Of a stretch of 64,000 bases of DNA, positions 1 to 7,514 are shown piece after piece (positions within the stretch are counted from its first letter, which is position 1; every line of letters begins with the position of its first letter). The stretch is from NCBI GenBank assembly GCA_037446495.1, contig JBBIIL010000004.1, positions 77,548 through 141,547 on the forward strand. Direction: 5' to 3'. A program made the translations under genes and the position numbers. A model generated the notes under the pieces. The model did not search any database. It was not told where the DNA came from and was given only the letters and a program-made list of their open reading frames with translations. This DNA is from CAIXZV01 sp037446495 (GTDB taxonomy: Bacteria > Chloroflexota > Limnocylindria > Limnocylindrales > CSP1-4).

Positions 1-2
1 AC

Positions 3-374
3 CAAGTCAAGACCTTCACGCCGCAGATCGAGCAGCAGACCGCGCTGGTCGACCAGCTCAAGACCGGCCTCAACCAGATGCGCGCCAAGCGCGAGGAACT
101 CGTCCAGAAGCGCGACGAGCTGATCAGCCGCGCCAAGATGGCCCACGCTCAGGTCCAGGTCCAGCAGTCGCTCAAGAGCGTGAACGTGATGGACCCCACC
201 AGCGAGGTCGCGCGCTTCGAGGACAAGATCCGTCACGAGGAGGCGCTGGCAAAGGGCATGTCCGAGGTGGCAGCGAGCTCACTCGACGCGCAGTTCGCCG
301 ACCTCGAGGACCAGGGGAGCAGCGCCGAGGTCGACGCGCGGCTGGCCGCGCTCAAGACCGGCGGCCCGTCCTAG
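3..374 (+). CDS. PspA/IM30-family protein, C-terminal part
   Basis: This is the last 123 codons of a gene that starts left of the window. The frame is open from the first bases, so the ATG at 78 is internal. The protein is almost entirely charged, Glu/Lys/Arg/Ala-rich helix with heptad-like spacing (LVDQLKTGLNQMRAKREEL), as in the long coiled-coil hairpin of PspA/Vipp1 proteins, which polymerise on the inner face of the membrane during envelope stress. The segment SEVARFEDKIRHEEALAKG matches the conserved C-terminal helix of that family. The N-terminal amphipathic helix is not visible, so a different coiled-coil protein remains possible. A strong hairpin follows the stop. Confidence 0.75.
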   Translation, partial: QVKTFTPQIEQQTALVDQLKTGLNQMRAKREELVQKRDELISRAKMAHAQVQVQQSLKSVNVMDPTSEVARFEDKIRHEEALAKGMSEVAASSLDAQFADLEDQGSSAEVDARLAALKTGGPS

Positions 375-392
375 CCCCTCGTCGCGTTCGGG

Positions 393-420
393 CTGCGCGC
401 CCCTCCCTCGGGGCGCGCAG
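393..420. terminator. Bidirectional hairpin terminator
   Basis: Perfect 11-bp inverted repeat (CTGCGCGCCCC, loop TCCCTC, then its complement) lies between the convergent pspA-like gene and the VOC gene. There is no clear T-run on either side, so it may act mainly as a 3'-end stabiliser. Confidence 0.6.
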
Positions 421-431
421 GATCTTCAGGG

Positions 432-962
432 CTATCCCGCGGCGGCGCGCTCCAGCTCTGCCACGTCGATCTTCTTCATCTTGAGCATTGCCTCCATGGC
501 ACGGCTAGCCCGACCCGGGTCGGGGTCGCCCAGATAGCGGCCGAGCGCCCCCGGAACCACCTGCCACGACACGCCGAAGCGGTCCTTGCACCAGCCGCAC
601 TGCTGGGCAGCGGGATCGCCACCCTCGGTCAGCCGGTCCCAGAGGGCATCGACCTCCTCCTGCGTCTCGCAGGTCACCATGAACGACACCGCCTCGCTGA
701 AGGAGAACTGGGGGCCGCCGTTGAGTCCGATGAACGGCTGCCCGGCGAGGCGGAAGTTGACGATCATCGCCGAGCCCGGCTCGCGGCCGTGGACTTCTCG
801 GCCGACCTCGGTGTAGCGCGAGACGTCGTCGATGTCGCTGTCCTCGAACAGCGAGACGTAGAACTCGGCGGCCTGTTCGGCTTGGCCGTCGAACCACAGG
901 TAGGGCGTGATCGGCCCCGCGGGTCGGATTCGAGCCGCCATGAGGGTCGCCTCCGGCGTCAT
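432..962 (-). CDS. VOC-fold protein, PhnB-like
   Basis: A 176-residue protein of the glyoxalase/bleomycin-resistance (VOC) superfamily, in the PhnB / '3-demethylubiquinone methyltransferase-like' group. Visible hallmarks are YLWFDGQAEQAAEFYVSLF near the N terminus, the central FIGLNGGPQFSFSEAVSF strand pair, and QCGWCKDRFGVSWQVVPG near the C terminus. Family members bind small ligands or metals, and most have no assigned substrate. The chosen ATG overlaps the stop of the upstream SRPBCC gene by 4 nt (ATGA), which argues for translational coupling. A second ATG lies 7 codons in. It is the last gene of an ArsR-SRPBCC-VOC operon. Confidence 0.85.
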   Translation of the reverse strand: MTPEATLMAARIRPAGPITPYLWFDGQAEQAAEFYVSLFEDSDIDDVSRYTEVGREVHGREPGSAMIVNFRLAGQPFIGLNGGPQFSFSEAVSFMVTCETQEEVDALWDRLTEGGDPAAQQCGWCKDRFGVSWQVVPGALGRYLGDPDPGRASRAMEAMLKMKKIDVAELERAAAG

Positions 963-1450
963 CGCGCAGCCGCCAGCTCGCTGGCCAGCAGCTCGTCGAG
1001 CTTGTCGAATCCGTCGTCCATGCCCTCGCTCATGCCCGCCTCAATCATCGCGTCGCGAGCCTCGACCGTCTGGTGGACCGTACGCAGCTTCGCGATCGTC
1101 TTGCCGCCCGCCTCCACCAGCCGCACCTCGTCCAGCGACACGAAGCCGGGCGCGCCCTCGTACTCGAAGGTCTGGAGCAGCGTGTACGGATCGGCGGTGG
1201 TGCGGTGGAACGAGCCGTGGAACGCATGCTCGACCCCGTCCTCGCCGGAGTGGATGTACCGGTACGAGCCGCCCCGCGCGTCGAGATTCCAATAGTCGAT
1301 CCGCATCTGGAGCCGGCGCGGGCCCAGCCAGCGGACGATCAGCCCGGGGTCGGTCCAGGCGCGGTAGACGAGGTCGCGGGGAGCGTCGAACTCCCGCTCG
1401 ACCTCGGCGAACGGCATGCCGGGCGGGGCGGTGACGCGGGTGGTGGCCAT
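959..1450 (-). CDS. SRPBCC (AHSA1-like) domain protein
   Basis: A 163-residue START/SRPBCC-fold protein of the Aha1-homologous group. Typical elements are EVEREFDAPRDLVYRAWTDP at the start, IVRWLGPRR, and the closing DDGFDKLDELLASELA helix. These proteins bind hydrophobic ligands in a cavity; the substrate is unknown. The gene sits between an ArsR repressor and a VOC protein, a common bacterial arrangement in which the ArsR protein controls the pair. It starts 35 nt after the ArsR stop with GGAGG just upstream, and its stop overlaps the VOC start. Confidence 0.88.
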   Translation of the reverse strand: MATTRVTAPPGMPFAEVEREFDAPRDLVYRAWTDPGLIVRWLGPRRLQMRIDYWNLDARGGSYRYIHSGEDGVEHAFHGSFHRTTADPYTLLQTFEYEGAPGFVSLDEVRLVEAGGKTIAKLRTVHQTVEARDAMIEAGMSEGMDDGFDKLDELLASELAAAR

Positions 1451-1485
1451 GGTCGTGGAACCTCCTGACGAAGATCGGGACGTGG

Positions 1486-1842
1486 TCAGGGCTGTCGTTG
1501 GAGTTCGTCGAGGACCTCGTCGAGGCGCTCGAAGCGCTCCTCCCAGGCGGCCCGGTAGCGCTCGAGCCAGTCATTGGCCCCGTGCAGCGCCGCGGGCTCC
1601 AGGCGGCTGATGTTGGCGGTCCCCCGTCGGCGCCGGGACACGAGCCCCGCCCTCTCGAGGACCTTGAGGTGCTTGGAGATCGCCGGCTGGGACATCGAGA
1701 ACGGGGCGCCAAGGTCGCCCACCGTGGCCTCGCCCAGTGCGAGGCGCTCCAGAATCGCCCGACGCGTCGGATCCGCCAGGGCGCCGAAGATGGCGCTCAG
1801 GTGATCCGCGGTCGGTTGGTTGATAACCCATTGGTTATGCAT
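1486..1842 (-). CDS. ArsR-family winged-helix repressor
   Basis: A 118-residue winged-helix regulator. The ArsR/SmtB signature is clear in FGALADPTRRAILERLALGE, SMSQPAISKHLKVLERAGLV (recognition helix) and the wing VSRRRRGTANISRLEP. There are no Cys residues in the recognition helix, so it is of the non-metal type that usually accompanies SRPBCC/AHSA1 genes. The frame is open 29 codons further upstream, but I chose the ATG at 1842 because a perfect -35 (TTGACA) and a -10 (TTCAAT) end 6 nt before it, implying a leaderless mRNA. Two palindromes overlap the start and probably mediate autorepression. Confidence 0.88.
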   Translation of the reverse strand: MHNQWVINQPTADHLSAIFGALADPTRRAILERLALGEATVGDLGAPFSMSQPAISKHLKVLERAGLVSRRRRGTANISRLEPAALHGANDWLERYRAAWEERFERLDEVLDELQRQP

Positions 1843-1850
1843 TGGTGCAT
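1823..1850 (-). promoter_or_regulatory. Tandem palindromes, likely ArsR operator
   Basis: Two adjoining inverted repeats cover the start of the ArsR gene: ATAACC-CATT-GGTTAT (1823-1838) and ATGCA-TTGG-TGCAT (1837-1850). They form an AT-rich patch in GC-rich DNA and overlap the -10 and first codons, where a dimeric repressor would block transcription. Confidence 0.55.
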
Positions 1851-1877
1851 TGAACGACGCCGGGCGCGAGTTGTCAA
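1849..1877 (-). promoter_or_regulatory. Promoter of the ArsR-SRPBCC-VOC operon (leaderless)
   Basis: -35 TTGACA (1872-1877), 17-nt spacer, -10 TTCAAT (1849-1854). The ArsR ATG begins 6 nt downstream of the -10, so the transcript would start at or next to the start codon. Confidence 0.6.
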
Positions 1878-1987
1878 GCGCCCGGGTGCGACCGCAAGCC
1901 GCCTCGCACGAGCCATCCTCGTGCTTCACCCGCCGCCACCAGCTACGGACGGCCGTCGTGCTCCGCGGTGGACGCCATGCGCCGCGC

Positions 1988-2302
1988 TCAGCCCGCCTTG
2001 GGCGGACGGCCGCGACGCATGCCCGGCAGCGGGCCGGTCGAGGCGTAGATGGTCCGACCCCGGATCGCGATGTTGACGTCCGGACGGTGGCTGGCGATGA
2101 CCCGCTTCATTGCAAGGCGGAAGGTGGGCACCTTGTCGGCAGGTTCGAGCTCGATGGCGATGATGTCCTCGTCCGACTTGAGGCGCGCGAACGCCTTGCG
2201 GATTTCGTCCTCGCGCTGCAGGGCGGCCAGCTGACGCGGGCTCAGCGCGCGCTCGCGCGGCTTGGGCGCGAGCTCCTCCAACTTCGCGGCTCGGATGCGC
2301 AT
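1988..2302 (-). CDS. Small hypothetical protein, basic
   Basis: A 104-residue protein with no family I recognise. The first half is a charged helical stretch (RQLAALQREDEIRKAFARLK). The second half looks like a small alpha/beta unit (IIAIELEPADKVPTFRLAMKR, then IAIRGRTIYASTG). The C terminus is basic (GMRRGRPPKAG), an AT-hook-like GRP core that could touch DNA. The open frame extends far upstream, but coding character begins at the ATG at 2302. It stands alone between the ArsR operon and the RDD gene, which is transcribed the other way. Confidence 0.6.
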   Translation of the reverse strand: MRIRAAKLEELAPKPRERALSPRQLAALQREDEIRKAFARLKSDEDIIAIELEPADKVPTFRLAMKRVIASHRPDVNIAIRGRTIYASTGPLPGMRRGRPPKAG

Positions 2303-2491
2303 GGTCCTCGACTCGTGCGGTTGTGGACGGTTTCGTCGGACCGCATGATGACATGCCCGGCACGGCGGTTGGCACCGCCACACGCGGGCCGGTCCTGTTG
2401 CGTCTGCGACGAACGTCGGGCTCCCTCTCGGCATCGCGGCGTCGTATGCTTCAAGGGATTCGGCGCATGGCGCCGTTGAGGGAGGTACACG

Positions 2492-3094
2492 ATGACGGAC
2501 CCGGCCGGGGGCGCACCCACTCCCCCTCCGCCTTCGGGCAACTGGCAGGCACCACCGCCGCCCTCGGGGGGGTTCAACCCCAACTTCCAGCAGGCACCCC
2601 GGGAGGCAGGTCCTGCGCCGGGCATCACCTACGCGGACACCGTGACCCGCGTCATCGCGCTCATCATCGACGCGATCATCCTCGGTGTCATCGGCTGGAT
2701 CGTCGGCTTCATCTTCTTGGCGATCAGCGCCGCGACCGGTGGCCTGGGGCTCATCTTCCTGCTCTTCGGCGGGCTGGTCAACGCCGTGATCAGCGCCGTG
2801 TACTTCGTCTACGGCTGGACGAAGATGCGTGCGTCGTTCGGCCAGAAATTCCTCAACATCGAGACGGTCGGCGCGGCTGACGGCGCGACGCTCGTCCAGA
2901 ACCAGGCGATCCGTCGCTGGGCGTTCCTCTTCGGGCCGCAGGCAATCGTCGGAATCATCCCGATCCTGGGGATCTTCGCCTGGCCGCTCGAGGTCCTGTA
3001 CGGCCTCTACCTCCTCTACACCGTGACCCAGAGCCCCAAGGGCCAGGGCTTCCACGACCTCCAGGCCGGCACCGTCGTCATCAAGCACGGCTAG
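2492..3094 (+). CDS. RDD-family membrane protein
   Basis: 200 residues. Residues 1-45 are a Pro/Gly-rich cytosolic tail. An RDD domain follows, with Arg and Asp in the first membrane helix (DTVTRVIALIIDAIILGVIG) and further hydrophobic segments near 80-115 and 145-175. RDD proteins are small integral membrane proteins with poorly defined roles in transport or envelope homeostasis. GGGAGG precedes the ATG by 6 nt. It is monocistronic, ended by a strong hairpin shared with the converging toxin gene. Confidence 0.85.
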   Translation: MTDPAGGAPTPPPPSGNWQAPPPPSGGFNPNFQQAPREAGPAPGITYADTVTRVIALIIDAIILGVIGWIVGFIFLAISAATGGLGLIFLLFGGLVNAVISAVYFVYGWTKMRASFGQKFLNIETVGAADGATLVQNQAIRRWAFLFGPQAIVGIIPILGIFAWPLEVLYGLYLLYTVTQSPKGQGFHDLQAGTVVIKHG

Positions 3095-3113
3095 CCGCTC
3101 CCCCGCCATCGCA

Positions 3114-3151
3114 ACACCGAACGGGGCCGGCCTGCCGGCCCCGTTCGGTGT
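3114..3151. terminator. Strong bidirectional terminator hairpin
   Basis: A perfect 17-bp inverted repeat (3114-3130 and 3135-3151) with the 4-nt loop CCTG lies between the convergent RDD and VapC-like genes. The outer AT pairs (ACACCGAA / TTCGGTGT) give weak T-runs on both strands. Confidence 0.8.
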
Positions 3152-3162
3152 CTGTCGGTCGC

Positions 3163-3576
3163 CTAGGGCTCGAAGTCGAGGCTCTTCACGTGCCGCGGCC
3201 GCAGGACGGCAAGCGGCCGCCGGTCGAAGGCCGCCACCCGGCGGACGCCCAGCCGTTCGGCCGTGGCCACCACCAGGGCGTCCGCGAGGCGCGGCCGGTG
3301 CTCCGCGGCCTCGGCCATGAGCTCCTCGGCGCGCCGCAGGTCATCGAGCGTGGGCGCCACCAGGCGGATCGACCCGGCGATCAGGCTGTCGAGCACCGCT
3401 CGGCTGGCCGCCTCACCCAGCTCGCGCTGGAGCAGCACGTCGAGCTCCGCAAGCGACAGCGCGCCCAGCAGCAGCGGCTCGTCCACGCGCTCGAACCACG
3501 CGACGGCTGCCCGGTGGTTGAGGTCCGCGGCGTCCGCCGCGGCGAGCACCGCCGACGGGTCCAGGAGCACCGCCAT
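3163..3576 (-). CDS. PIN-domain toxin, VapC-like
   Basis: A 137-residue PIN-fold endoribonuclease. The acidic active-site residues are in the expected places: D6 (LLDPSAVLAA), E44 (LAELDVLLQ), D99 (RLADALVVATAE) and D118 (AAFDRRPL). VapC toxins cleave tRNA or rRNA in a Mg2+-dependent way. Its ATG directly abuts the TAG of the upstream ribbon-helix-helix antitoxin, so the two form a type II toxin-antitoxin operon. All catalytic acids are present, so it looks active. Confidence 0.87.
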   Translation of the reverse strand: MAVLLDPSAVLAAADAADLNHRAAVAWFERVDEPLLLGALSLAELDVLLQRELGEAASRAVLDSLIAGSIRLVAPTLDDLRRAEELMAEAAEHRPRLADALVVATAERLGVRRVAAFDRRPLAVLRPRHVKSLDFEP

Positions 3577-3825
3577 CTATCCGTTCCCCTGCCGCCGGCC
3601 GGCCTCGCGCCGCACGATCGCGCGTCCGTCGACCGACAGGCGCCCGTGGCTGCTCCGGCCGATGCCCAGGAAGGGGAACTCGGGTGTCGCCTCATGCGAG
3701 TCCAGCCACGCCTCGAGCGCCGCCGCGATGACGGCGGTCTTCGTCGTGCGCTGGCGGTGCACGTGCCGGTCGAGCCGGTCGAGCAGGTCGGCGTCGAGCA
3801 GGATCGTGGTCCTGATGGTCTTCAT
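3577..3825 (-). CDS. Ribbon-helix-helix antitoxin, VapB/CopG-like
   Basis: An 82-residue partner of the PIN toxin. Residues 1-42 form a ribbon-helix-helix DNA-binding domain: the strand MKTIRTTILLDADLLDRLDR is followed by two helices. The remainder (SHEATPEFPFLGIGRSS) is the usual extended toxin-neutralising tail; the FPFLGIG-type motif is common in VapB antitoxins. A palindrome overlapping the start codon is the likely autoregulatory operator. Confidence 0.85.
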   Translation of the reverse strand: MKTIRTTILLDADLLDRLDRHVHRQRTTKTAVIAAALEAWLDSHEATPEFPFLGIGRSSHGRLSVDGRAIVRREAGRRQGNG

Positions 3826-3840
3826 ATGACGACATATCTA
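3824..3840 (-). promoter_or_regulatory. Operator and -10 of the RHH-PIN operon
   Basis: The palindrome ATATG-ACGA-CATAT (3824-3837) overlaps the antitoxin ATG, and a -10-like TAGATA (3835-3840) lies 9 nt upstream of that ATG on the minus strand. This suggests a leaderless, autoregulated transcript. Confidence 0.5.
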
Positions 3841-3913
3841 CCACGGTGGACGACTCCGCGCCACGTCGGGCACTATGCGGCCCACGTTCTGTGACCCTTG
3901 GAGACCACCACCG

Positions 3914-5071
3914 ATGACCCGCTTCGAGCCCAACCTGCGCATCCCCGGGCCCACCGCCCTGCCACCGACCGTCCGAGAGGCCGGCGGGCGGCAGATGGTC
4001 AACCACCGCGGCGACGAGTTCAAGGCGCTGACCAAGCACGTCGAGGCGTCGATGAAGCCGTTCTTCGGGACGGAGCACGACGTGATCCTGCTCACCTGCG
4101 CGGGAACCGGCGGCCTCGAGGCGGCCGTGGTCAACACGCTCTCCCCCGGCGACCCGATCCTCGCCGTGACCATGGGCGCATTCGGCGACCGCTTCGCCAA
4201 GGTGGCCGAGGTGTACGGCGCCGCCGTGACGCGGCTGGAGGTCGAGTGGGGCAGGGCGCCCGAGCCTGCGGCGGTCAGCGAGGCCGCGGCCGCGATCGCC
4301 GGGCTCAAGGCCGTCCTGCTCACCCACAACGAGACGTCCACGGGCGTCACCAGCGACATCGCCGCCCTGGCGGCAGCGGTGCGCCGAGCCGCCCCCGATG
4401 CGCTGGTGCTGGTGGACGGGATCTCCGCGCTGGGCGCCGTGCCGTTCGAGATGGACCTGTGGGGCTGCGACCTCGTTGTCACCGGCTCCCAGAAGGCCTG
4501 GATGTCCGCGCCCGGCATGGCGTTCGCCGCGGTGGGGCCGCGCGCCTGGGCGGCAGCGGAGACCGCGAAGATGCCGCGCTTCTATCTCGACCTGCGGCGC
4601 CACCGCGATTCGCAGGTGAACGGCGAAAGCCCGTGGACCCCGGCCGTCGCGGTGATGTTCCAGGTGGACGAGGGCATCCGCCTGATGCAGGCCGAGGGCG
4701 ATGGCGTCTACGCCCGCCACGCCGCCTGCGCGGCCGCCACCCGTGCCGGCCTCCGGGCCCTGGGCTTCGCGCTCCTCGCCGACGACGCCGTGGCATCGCG
4801 AACGGTCACCGCCGCCTGGATCCCTGAGGGACTTGACTGGAAGGCGTTCAACGGGGGCCTCAAGCGGCGGGGCCTCATCGTGGCTGGCGGCCAGGGCAAG
4901 CTCAAGGGGAGGATCTTCCGGCTCGGGCATCTGGGCTCGGTCACCACCGACGACATCATCGGCGCGATCAGCGCCATCGAGGCCCAGGCGATCGAGGCGG
5001 GGCTGCCCGTCGCACCCGGCGTGGGCGTCGCCGCCGCACAGGCGGCGCTCGTCGCCGCGGAGGCCAACTGA
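3914..5071 (+). CDS. Class V aminotransferase (PSAT/SGAT-like)
   Basis: A 385-residue PLP enzyme of the alanine-glyoxylate / serine-pyruvate aminotransferase group. Seen: NLRIPGPTALPP at the N terminus, the phosphate-binding AGTGGLEAAVVN loop, LTHNETSTG, LVDGISALGA with the PLP-pairing Asp, and the Schiff-base lysine K194 in TGSQKAWM. In several lineages this subgroup replaces SerC. The next gene is serA (1-nt TGATG overlap) and then a phosphatase, so I infer it transaminates 3-phosphohydroxypyruvate to phosphoserine; serine-glyoxylate transamination is the alternative. The start at 3914 is preferred over the ATG at 3875 because of GGAG 10 nt upstream and family alignment. Confidence 0.85.
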   Translation: MTRFEPNLRIPGPTALPPTVREAGGRQMVNHRGDEFKALTKHVEASMKPFFGTEHDVILLTCAGTGGLEAAVVNTLSPGDPILAVTMGAFGDRFAKVAEVYGAAVTRLEVEWGRAPEPAAVSEAAAAIAGLKAVLLTHNETSTGVTSDIAALAAAVRRAAPDALVLVDGISALGAVPFEMDLWGCDLVVTGSQKAWMSAPGMAFAAVGPRAWAAAETAKMPRFYLDLRRHRDSQVNGESPWTPAVAVMFQVDEGIRLMQAEGDGVYARHAACAAATRAGLRALGFALLADDAVASRTVTAAWIPEGLDWKAFNGGLKRRGLIVAGGQGKLKGRIFRLGHLGSVTTDDIIGAISAIEAQAIEAGLPVAPGVGVAAAQAALVAAEAN

Positions 5072-6654
5072 TGAAGGTCCTCGTCGTGGAGCCCCTCGCC
5101 GCAGAGGGCCTCGAGCTGCTGCAGCTGCACCATGAGGTGGACGAGAAGCTCGGCCTCCCGCGCGAGGAGATCCTCGCGATCCTGCCCCAGTACGACGCGC
5201 TCGTCGTCCGGAGCCAGGTCAAGGCGGACGCCGAGATGATCGCTGCCGGGACGCGCCTGGTGGTGATCGGGCGCGCCGGCGTGGGCGTGGACAACGTCGA
5301 CCTCGAGGCGGCCACCCGCGCGGGGATCACCGTCGTCAACGCCCCGACCGGCAACACCATCGCGGCCGCAGAACTCACGATCGCGCTGCTCTTCGGGCTC
5401 GCCCGCAAGATCGCAGCCGCCGATGCGTCGATGCGCCGCGGGGAGTGGAAGCGCTCGCGCTACACGGGGATCGAGCTGCGGGGCAAGACGCTGGGCATCG
5501 TGGGCCTGGGCAAGATCGGCCAGGCCATCGCGGTCCGCGCCCGCGGGCTGCAGATGACCGTCATCGCCTCCGACCCGTTCGTGACGCACGAGCAGGCGGC
5601 GACCCTTGGCGTCGAGCTCGTGACCTTCGAGGACGTCGTGACCCGTTCCGACGCGATCACGGTGCACGTGCCCAAGACCAAGTCCACCACCGGGTTGATC
5701 AACGCTGCCGTCATCGAGCGCATGAAGCCGGGCGTGCTCCTGCTCAACGTCGCCCGCGGCGGGGTGATCGACGAGGCGGACCTCGCGGCGGCTCTGCGCA
5801 GCGGACGGGTCTCGGGCGCCGGCATCGACGTCTACACGGCCGAGCCGCCCACCGGGAACCCGCTCCTCGAGGCGCCGAACACGCTGCTCACGCCGCACCT
5901 CGGCGCCTCGACCGAGGAGGCGCAGGTGGCCGTCGCCGAGGAGGTTGCCCAGCAGATCCTCGAGGTGCTGGACGGGCGCCCGGCGCGGTACGCGGTCAAC
6001 GCGCCGCTGCTGACGCCCGAGACGGCCCAGGCGATCGCGCCGTACCTGCCGCTGGCCGAGACGCTGGGCCAGCTCGCGGCGCAGATGCTGCCCGTGGCGC
6101 CGCGCACGCTCACGATCGAGATCGCGGGCGAGCCGGCGGCATACGACGCGTCCCCGCTGGTTGCGGCCGTCCTCCGCGGACTGCTCGAGGCCACCACCGA
6201 GGAGCGCGTCAACCTGGTCAACGCCGGGATGCTCGCGAGGGCCCGCGGCATCACGGTGGTGGAGCGCAAGACGCGCGACGCTGGGGCATTCGCCTCGCTG
6301 CTCACGCTGACCGCCGAGGCGGACGGCGGGGCCATCACCGTGGCCGGCACGGTGGCGCGAGGCGAGCCGCGCCTGGTGCGCCTCGGCGAGCATGCGATGG
6401 ACCTTGCACCGGCCGACCACATGCTCATCACCAAGCACCGCGACCGGCCCGGGACCGTCGGGCGAGTTGGGGTGATGCTCGGCGAGGCGGACGTGAACAT
6501 CAGCTCCATGACGCTCGCCCGTTCGGCCCCCAGGGCTGACGCGTTCATGGTGCTGGCCCTCGACGACGCCCTGCCGGCAGCCGTGGTCGCGGCGATCCGC
6601 GCCGACGTCGCGGTGATCGACGTGTGGTCCGTCACGCTCGGCGCCCGCCGGTGA
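5071..6654 (+). CDS. serA: D-3-phosphoglycerate dehydrogenase
   Basis: A 527-residue long-form SerA, which oxidises 3-phosphoglycerate to 3-phosphohydroxypyruvate with NAD+. The nucleotide-binding motif is GLGKIG at 145-150, followed by the family pattern NVARGG (from about 226, catalytic Arg) and PHLGAST with catalytic His276. Residues about 320-450 form the allosteric substrate-binding domain, and the last 75 residues are an ACT domain (HRDRPGTVGRVGVMLGEADV), probably for serine feedback. It overlaps its neighbours on both sides (1 nt and 4 nt). Confidence 0.95.
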   Translation: MKVLVVEPLAAEGLELLQLHHEVDEKLGLPREEILAILPQYDALVVRSQVKADAEMIAAGTRLVVIGRAGVGVDNVDLEAATRAGITVVNAPTGNTIAAAELTIALLFGLARKIAAADASMRRGEWKRSRYTGIELRGKTLGIVGLGKIGQAIAVRARGLQMTVIASDPFVTHEQAATLGVELVTFEDVVTRSDAITVHVPKTKSTTGLINAAVIERMKPGVLLLNVARGGVIDEADLAAALRSGRVSGAGIDVYTAEPPTGNPLLEAPNTLLTPHLGASTEEAQVAVAEEVAQQILEVLDGRPARYAVNAPLLTPETAQAIAPYLPLAETLGQLAAQMLPVAPRTLTIEIAGEPAAYDASPLVAAVLRGLLEATTEERVNLVNAGMLARARGITVVERKTRDAGAFASLLTLTAEADGGAITVAGTVARGEPRLVRLGEHAMDLAPADHMLITKHRDRPGTVGRVGVMLGEADVNISSMTLARSAPRADAFMVLALDDALPAAVVAAIRADVAVIDVWSVTLGARR

Positions 6655-7508
6655 CCGACGCCGTGCCGGTCACGGGCCGTCGGGACGGCGCGCCGCTGAT
6701 CCCCGACGGCCTCGACGCGACGGTCGTCCTGCTCCGGCACGGCGAGAGTGAGTGGATCCGCGAGGGGCGCTTCCAGGGCGCCGCAGAGTCGCCGCTGTCC
6801 GCCCTCGGGCGTCGGCAGGCGACCCTTGTCGGCGAACGGCTCGCGCGCCGCCACGCGGCGCCGTCACTGCCCGTGCCGGGCGGCTCGCCGCGCGAGATCG
6901 TCCACTCGCCCCTGGGCAGGACGACGGAGACGGCGCAGGCCGTCAGGTCGGCGCTGGCAGATCTCGGCGACGGCGCTCCCCTGCCCTCGCTGCGCCCGGA
7001 GCCCGGCATCCTCGAGATCGGCCAGGGCGCGTGGGAGGGCGTCGCCGGCGACGAGATCCAACGGCGCTGGCCCGAGCAGATCGCGGGCTGGCGCCGCGAT
7101 CCGCTCACCATGCAGGCCCCTGGCGGGGAGACCCTCATGCAGGTGGACGCCCGCGTGCGGCCTGCCCTGGCGCGCGTCCTCGACGAGCTGGGCCGCGACT
7201 ACCCGCGCGGCACGAGCAACCGTCCCCAAGTGCACGGCTACCACGGCGTCGGGCAGGCGGACGGCCAGCCGTGGTCCATTCTCGTGGGCCATGACGGGGT
7301 CTTCAAGGTGGTCCTGCTCGCGCTGTTCGACCTGCCGCTGGCCAAGTTCTGGTCGTTCTCGATGGGCCTCACGGGGATCACGGTCGTGGAGATCAGCGGC
7401 GGGAGGCCAATCCTGCGCGCCCACAACTGGACCGCCCACCTCGCGCCCGTCGAGGACGAGGTGGCCCGTCAGGCCAGCGAGCGCCGGGCGGAGTCGGGCG
7501 CGCTGTAG
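6651..7508 (+). CDS. Histidine-superfamily phosphatase, candidate phosphoserine phosphatase
   Basis: A 285-residue phosphoglycerate-mutase-like phosphatase. The catalytic H30 lies in VVLLRHGESEW and the second histidine in WSILVGHDGVFK; HSPLGRTTETAQAV and LEIGQGAWEGV are also typical. I use the GTG at 6651, which overlaps the serA stop (GTGA), rather than an upstream ATG inside serA. As the third gene after the aminotransferase and serA, it fits the metal-independent phosphoserine phosphatase known from this superfamily. Broad-specificity phosphatase activity cannot be excluded. It converges on the transglutaminase gene 6 nt later. Confidence 0.82.
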   Translation: MTDAVPVTGRRDGAPLIPDGLDATVVLLRHGESEWIREGRFQGAAESPLSALGRRQATLVGERLARRHAAPSLPVPGGSPREIVHSPLGRTTETAQAVRSALADLGDGAPLPSLRPEPGILEIGQGAWEGVAGDEIQRRWPEQIAGWRRDPLTMQAPGGETLMQVDARVRPALARVLDELGRDYPRGTSNRPQVHGYHGVGQADGQPWSILVGHDGVFKVVLLALFDLPLAKFWSFSMGLTGITVVEISGGRPILRAHNWTAHLAPVEDEVARQASERRAESGAL

Positions 7509-7514
7509 CACTCG

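Noticed and set aside
4708..6438. A 576-codon open frame opposite serA
   Set aside because: Antisense shadow with low-complexity Arg/Gly/His composition; serA motifs are on the plus strand.
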